This document shows, in pieces, positions 6,050 to 7,025 of a stretch of DNA of 7,025 bases (its first letter is position 1; every line of letters starts with the position of its first letter). The position numbers and the translations under genes are program-made. The DNA is from JBOFLG01 sp051657745 (GTDB lineage Bacteria; Actinomycetota; Actinomycetes; Actinomycetales; Dermatophilaceae), in the NCBI GenBank assembly GCA_051657745.1, contig JBOFLG010000230.1, positions 1-7,025 of the forward strand, written 5' to 3'. The notes below the pieces were generated by a model, which saw only the letters and a list, made by a program, of their open reading frames with translations, did no database searches and was not told the DNA's origin.

Positions 6050-7025
6050 GTTCGGCGTCGGTGGCGGCGCAGCGGGGCACCCCGTCGGTGCTCGAGTTGC
6101 CGGGTGCCTCCGACGCCCTACGGGGGCGGTTGAGCCGTGGCCTGGACGCGGTCAACACCCTTATCGCCGCGCGGGTCGACCACGACGACCCGTTCGTCGC
6201 CGAGGCGAGTGCGCATCTCACCGAGGCTGGCGGTAAGCGGTTCCGGCCACTGCTGACCCTCCTCGCGGCCGAGCTCGGCGCTGGCGCCGATGAGCGCGTC
6301 GTGGCGGCCGCGGCCGGTGTCGAGCTCACTCATCTTGCGTCGCTTTACCACGACGACGTCCTGGATGAAGCGCGCGTGCGGCGGGGTGCGCCGAGCGCGA
6401 ACGCCCGTTACGGCAACGCCGCCGCCATCCTCGTCGGTGACCTGCTGTTCGGTACCGCGTCCGACATCGTCGCTGACCTCGGACCGGAGGCGGTGAAGAT
6501 CCAGGCGCAGACGTTCATGCGCCTATGCGCCGGACAGATCCGCGACGACCGGCCGGTGCCCGACGGCGCCGACCCGGTCGAGTACTACCTCGAGGTGCTC
6601 GCCGACAAGACCGGGGTGCTCATCGCCACCGCGGCCCGGTACGGCGCGATGTTCGGTGGCTGCCCGCCTGAGGTGGTGACCACGATGCGCCGCTTCGGCG
6701 AACTGCTCGGCGTGGCGTTCCAACTCGCCGACGACCTCATCGACATCTCCTCTGCGGCGGATGACACCGGCAAGACTCCGGGTACTGACTTGCGTGAGGG
6801 CAAGCGCACGCTACCCGTCATCCACGTCCTCGCCGACGACCACCCGGATGACGCGCGGCTGCGCGAGTTGCTTACCGGGGACCTCGACGACGCCCGGCTC
6901 GGCGAGGCGCTGCGGCTGCTGCGGGCCCACTCCGCGATTCACCGCGCCCGCGAGTACACCTTCGCGGTGGCCCGCGAGGCCCAGGATGCTCTCGCGCCGC
7001 TGCCGCCGAGCGAGGCGAAGGACGC
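6046..7025 (+). CDS. Long-chain (E)-polyprenyl diphosphate synthase, GrcC/IspB-like, 3'-truncated by window edge
   Basis: This enzyme should add isopentenyl diphosphate units to an allylic diphosphate in trans, making the side chain of menaquinone in the cytosol or at the membrane face. The visible 326 codons hold the whole catalytic core. 'GGKRFRP' is at 62-68, with the IPP-binding Lys/Arg. The first aspartate-rich motif (D103, D104, D107, in 'YHDDVLDEARVRRG') is followed by R112-R113. Then come 'GDLL' (131-134), GQ (163-164), K188-T189, and the second aspartate-rich motif 'FQLADDLID' (D229, D230, D233), followed by K243 and K253. Ala98, five residues before the first motif, is a small residue, which favours a long product. 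In 'GQIRDD' an Asp (167) replaces the Glu usual in relatives. The protein resembles mycobacterial GrcC1 (335 residues) as I recall it, so only about 10-20 residues are probably missing. The GTG start overlaps the nuoN stop (GTGA) and has no Shine-Dalgarno sequence. A start at the GTG at 6061 is possible but less likely. Exact chain length cannot be read from sequence. Confidence 0.93.
   Translation, partial: MSSASVAAQRGTPSVLELPGASDALRGRLSRGLDAVNTLIAARVDHDDPFVAEASAHLTEAGGKRFRPLLTLLAAELGAGADERVVAAAAGVELTHLASLYHDDVLDEARVRRGAPSANARYGNAAAILVGDLLFGTASDIVADLGPEAVKIQAQTFMRLCAGQIRDDRPVPDGADPVEYYLEVLADKTGVLIATAARYGAMFGGCPPEVVTTMRRFGELLGVAFQLADDLIDISSAADDTGKTPGTDLREGKRTLPVIHVLADDHPDDARLRELLTGDLDDARLGEALRLLRAHSAIHRAREYTFAVAREAQDALAPLPPSEAKD

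Noticed and set aside
6046..6110. Possible terminator or promoter between nuoN and the prenyl synthase gene
   Set aside because: There is no intergenic space, no GC-rich hairpin followed by a T run, and no recognisable -35/-10 pair that I can defend.

Overview
The window is a stretch of a high-GC bacterial chromosome, most likely from an actinobacterium. It carries the 3' part of a respiratory complex I (nuo) operon followed by a long-chain polyprenyl diphosphate synthase gene. Evidence for an actinobacterium: very G/C-rich third codon positions, GTG as start codon for four of the five genes whose starts are visible, a long charged C-terminal tail on NuoJ carrying a 'GVYARHNAVD' block, a hydrophilic 'PGSPQENAANRAG' insert in NuoN, and a GrcC-like polyprenyl synthase beside nuoN. 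The sequence alone does not fix the genus.

Layout, all on the + strand and almost without intergenic DNA: nuoJ (1-666, 5' end outside the window), nuoK (663-962), nuoL (976-2910), nuoM (2907-4502), nuoN (4499-6049), and a polyprenyl diphosphate synthase gene (6046-7025, running off the 3' edge and probably lacking only about the last 10-20 codons). Four of the five junctions are 4-base stop/start overlaps (ATGA once, GTGA three times). The nuoK/nuoL junction is the exception: a 13-base gap with a strong AAGGAG ribosome binding site that begins inside the nuoK stop codon. No stretch of the window longer than 13 bases lacks a gene, and I see no RNA gene, mobile element, CRISPR array, terminator or internal promoter.

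Functionally, NuoJ, K, L, M and N are integral membrane subunits of the proton-pumping arm of NADH:quinone oxidoreductase. NuoL, NuoM and NuoN are the three antiporter-like pump modules, and NuoK and NuoJ link them to the quinone-reducing part. All the key membrane Glu/Lys residues I could align by motif are present, so the complex looks functional. The last gene most likely makes the isoprenoid tail of menaquinone, the usual quinone substrate of complex I in actinobacteria. Its start overlaps the nuoN stop, so the electron acceptor's side-chain enzyme appears to be expressed with the enzyme that reduces it.

This is a conserved housekeeping region. I found no credible sign of a previously undescribed system. 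The points worth a second look are small: an acidic loop in NuoM, two TTA codons near the starts of nuoL and nuoM, the coupling of the prenyl synthase to nuoN, and a very long out-of-frame reading frame through nuoL that could mislead automated start calling.
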